NCBI GenBank assembly: GCA_017654935.2
Contig: CM065690.1
Location: forward strand, 10,928,602 to 10,992,601
Direction of reading: 5' to 3'
DNA length: 64,000 bases
Source: Phymorhynchus buccinoides
Lineage: Eukaryota > Mollusca > Gastropoda > Neogastropoda > Raphitomidae
This document shows positions 61,925-64,000 of the stretch, in pieces. Position 1 is the first letter of the stretch; every line of letters starts with the position of its first letter. A model generated the notes under the pieces. It did not search any database. It saw only the letters and a list, made by a program, of their open reading frames with translations, and was not told the DNA's origin. The position numbers and the translations under genes are program-made.

Positions 61925-62133
61925 CGTTTTCGTTGCCCACTGGGTTTAAACGTGTGCTAAGTGCATGGGCACACGGGATCTCGGTTTATCGTCTCATCCG
62001 AAAGACTCCACGTTCAGACCGCAAGGCCTAGTGCAAATTTAGTGAGAGGAAAAATCCCCTGTAACCAGGTTCGAACTCGGGTTTACTTAACGCTTAACAC
62101 GAGGCGAACGCGTTACCACTGTGCCACTCTACG
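61925..62133 (-). repeat. tRNA-derived SINE family S1, 3'-truncated
   Basis: Minus strand: AGAGTGGCACAGTGGTAACGCGTTCGCC, CGAGTTCGAACCTGG, CGGTCTGAACGTGGAGTCTTTCGGATGAG, GCACTTAGCACACG. It joins the TG tract directly at its head end. Confidence 0.75.
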
Positions 62134-62134
62134 C

Positions 62135-62136
<2 letters not shown>

Positions 62137-62202
<66 letters not shown>

Positions 62203-62319
62203 TGCGAGTGCGTGCGTGTGTGTGTATGTGTGTGTGTGCGCACGTGTGTGTGTGTGTGCGTGTGCGCGGGTATGTGTGTGTGTGTGCGTGCGTGTGTGTG
62301 TGTGTGTGTGTGTGCGTGC

Positions 62320-62390
<71 letters not shown>

Positions 62391-62564
62391 CGTGCGCGCG
62401 TGCGTGTATGTATGTGTGTGCGCGCGCGTGTGTGTGCGTGTATGCGCGTGTGTGTGCGTGTACGCGCGCGTGCGTGTACGCGCGCGTGCGTGTGTGTGCG
62501 TGTGCGTGTGCGTGTGTGTGTGTGTGCGCGCGCGTGCGCGCGTGTGTGTGCGTGTATGTGTGAC
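62137..62564. repeat. 430-bp TG/CG alternating tract
   Basis: Almost unbroken pyrimidine-purine alternation: about 60 bp pure TG, then TGTGCGCG, TGCGTGCG and GCGCGCGTG mixes with rare TA steps. All six-frame open frames here (up to 220 codons, His/Thr or Cys/Val) are artefacts. Confidence 0.95.
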
Positions 62565-62649
62565 ATACACAGAGAAAGAGCACCAACACTCTTCTTTTTC
62601 TTCTTCCTGTTGGCCGCTCAACGTAAACACCCAGTGACGCACCGCGATT

Positions 62650-62859
62650 ATGTCTCTTGCTTTTGTTCTGGACAGCTGTGACCCACATCCAAATTTACCC
62701 AACTTGAAATTGAGGCTGCTCTTTAAACTGATGTTTCGGTTTGAATTTGGGGCCATGTATATGGGAGTGAGACTTGGTCAAAACAAGATTTATTTCCAGT
62801 TGTACGATGGAAAACACGTGAAACCCGTGATTTTGACACGTGATCTGATGGATCTTTAA
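62650..62859 (+). other. Open frame of 69 codons, unrecognised
   Basis: Begins [15 protein letters not shown] and contains FRFEFGAMYMGVRLGQNKIY then FQLYDGKHVKPVILTRDLMD and L. It is of ordinary protein-like composition, unlike its microsatellite neighbours. It does not match any cryptochrome segment. It could be an exon remnant or chance; no splice signals were assigned. Confidence 0.25.
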
Positions 62860-62904
62860 TAACGTTGAATATTACGTTGCGCTCTGTGTTGACATTTTTC
62901 TGTT

Positions 62905-63800
62905 TATGACATTCGACTGAAAAGCATGCTTAGGTGATACCTTAACCATCAGAGAGAGAGAGGCAGACATTCGACTGAAAAGCATGCTTAGGTGATACCT
63001 TAACCCTCAGAGAGAGAGAGGCAGACATTCGACTGAAAAGCATGATTAGATGATACCTTAACCCTCAGAGAGAGGCAGACATTCGACTGAAAAGCATGCT
63101 TAGGTGATACCTTAACCCTCAGAGAGAGAGAGGCAGACATTCGACTGAAAAGCATGCTTAGGTGATACCTTAACCCTCAGAGAGAGAGAGGCAGACATTC
63201 GACTGAAAAGCATGCTGAGGTGATACCTTAACCCTCACAGAGAGAGAGGCAGACATTCGACTGAAAAGCATGCTTAGGTGATACCTTAACCCTCAGAGAG
63301 AGAGGCAGACATTCGACTGAAAAGCATGCTTAGGTGATACCTTAACCCTCAGAGAGAGGCAGACATTCGACTGAAAAGCATGCTTAGGTGATACCTTAAC
63401 CCTCAGAGAGAGGCAGACATTCGACTGAAAAGCATGCTTAGGTGATACCTTAACCGTCACAGAGAGAGAGGCAGACATTCGACTGAAAAGCATGCTTAGG
63501 TGATACCTTAACCCTCAGAGAGAGGCAGACATTCGACTGAAAAGCATGCTTAGGTGATACCTTAACCCTCAGAGAGAGAGAGGCAGACATTCGACTGAAA
63601 AGCATGCTTAGGTGATACCTTAACCGTCACAGAGAGAGAGGCAGACATTCGACTGAAAAGCATGCTTAGGTGATACCTTAACCCTCAGAGAGAGAGAGGC
63701 AGACATTCGACTGAAAAGCATGCTTAGATGATACCTTAACCCTCAGAGAGAGACAGAGAGAGAGAGGAAGGGTTGAGGGGAGCAGACATTCGACTGAAAA
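62905..63800. repeat. 52-60 bp satellite, about 16 copies
   Basis: Unit: GACATTCGACTGAAAAGCATG, CTTAGGTGATACCTTAACCC, TCAGAGAGAGAGAGGCA. Units differ mainly in GA number; a few have GATTAG or CTGAGG. Copies are nearly identical, and decayed units continue to the window edge (63881-64000), so the array may extend further. Confidence 0.9.
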
Positions 63801-64000
63801 AATCATGCTTAGGTGATACCTTAACCCTCACACAGAGAGCGGCAGATATGCAGAGAGCTGATACCATTTTTCTGTTAATGGTATTCGACTGGAAAACACG
63901 TTGTTTGGGGTGATACCCCAACCCTCTTAAGATATACACAGAGAGAGAGGAAGGGTGAGGGGAGCGTATTATTTTTCTTCTGTTATTCACATTCGACTAA

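Noticed and set aside
62094..62756. 220-codon His/Thr frame and its companions
   Set aside because: Translation of the TG/CG microsatellite.
62905..63800. CRISPR array
   Set aside because: Units are contiguous with no unique spacers, and the genome is an animal's.

Overview
The window is animal nuclear DNA: intron-containing genes with GT-AG junctions, dense non-autonomous DNA transposons, tRNA-derived SINEs, truncated non-LTR retrotransposons (LINEs) and long TG/CA, TC and TTC microsatellites. A lophotrochozoan, probably a marine mollusc and perhaps a gastropod, fits best. That placement is inferred from gene and repeat character, not proven. Two runs of exactly 500 N (24382-24881 and 61001-61500) are scaffold gaps, so this is a draft assembly.

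Three protein-coding genes are readable, all on the + strand. (1) About 2.86-19.26 kb is the 3' half of a TRPA-family cation channel (TRPA1-like): an S3 exon, an S4-S5 exon preceded by five decayed tandem partial copies of itself, a pore/S6 exon, a TRP-like helix exon and two C-terminal exons. Three of its six exons read cleanly; the other three need 1-nt frame corrections. (2) 35939-41465 is a complete four-exon gene for TFIID subunit 13 (TAF13, predicted 143 aa). Its last exon is followed by about 1 kb of tandem copies of its own C-terminal codons plus a TTC tract, ending near an AATAAA. (3) 51373-58599 holds the first four exons (214 codons) of an animal cryptochrome of the vertebrate-CRY-like type. 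The FAD-binding half lies beyond the window.

Layout: 1-2.6 kb pyrimidine-rich or anonymous DNA; 2.6-19.3 kb TRPA1 with introns full of MITEs; 19.3-35.9 kb intergenic DNA with LINE, SINE and MITE debris and the first gap; 35.9-42.5 kb TAF13 and its tandem 3' array; 42.5-51.2 kb repeats, including a LINE with a 227-codon open frame; 51.2-64 kb the cryptochrome 5' half, with large introns, the second gap, a 430-bp TG/CG tract and a 54-bp satellite. At least ten dispersed families recur, several nested in one another.

The least conventional signal is that three local tandem arrays, in two unrelated genes, are each built around a pyrimidine tract plus AG (a 3' splice site or its look-alike). Two LINE 3' ends of one family also stop within about 50 bp of TRPA1 acceptors. 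No CRISPR array, operon or viral gene was seen.
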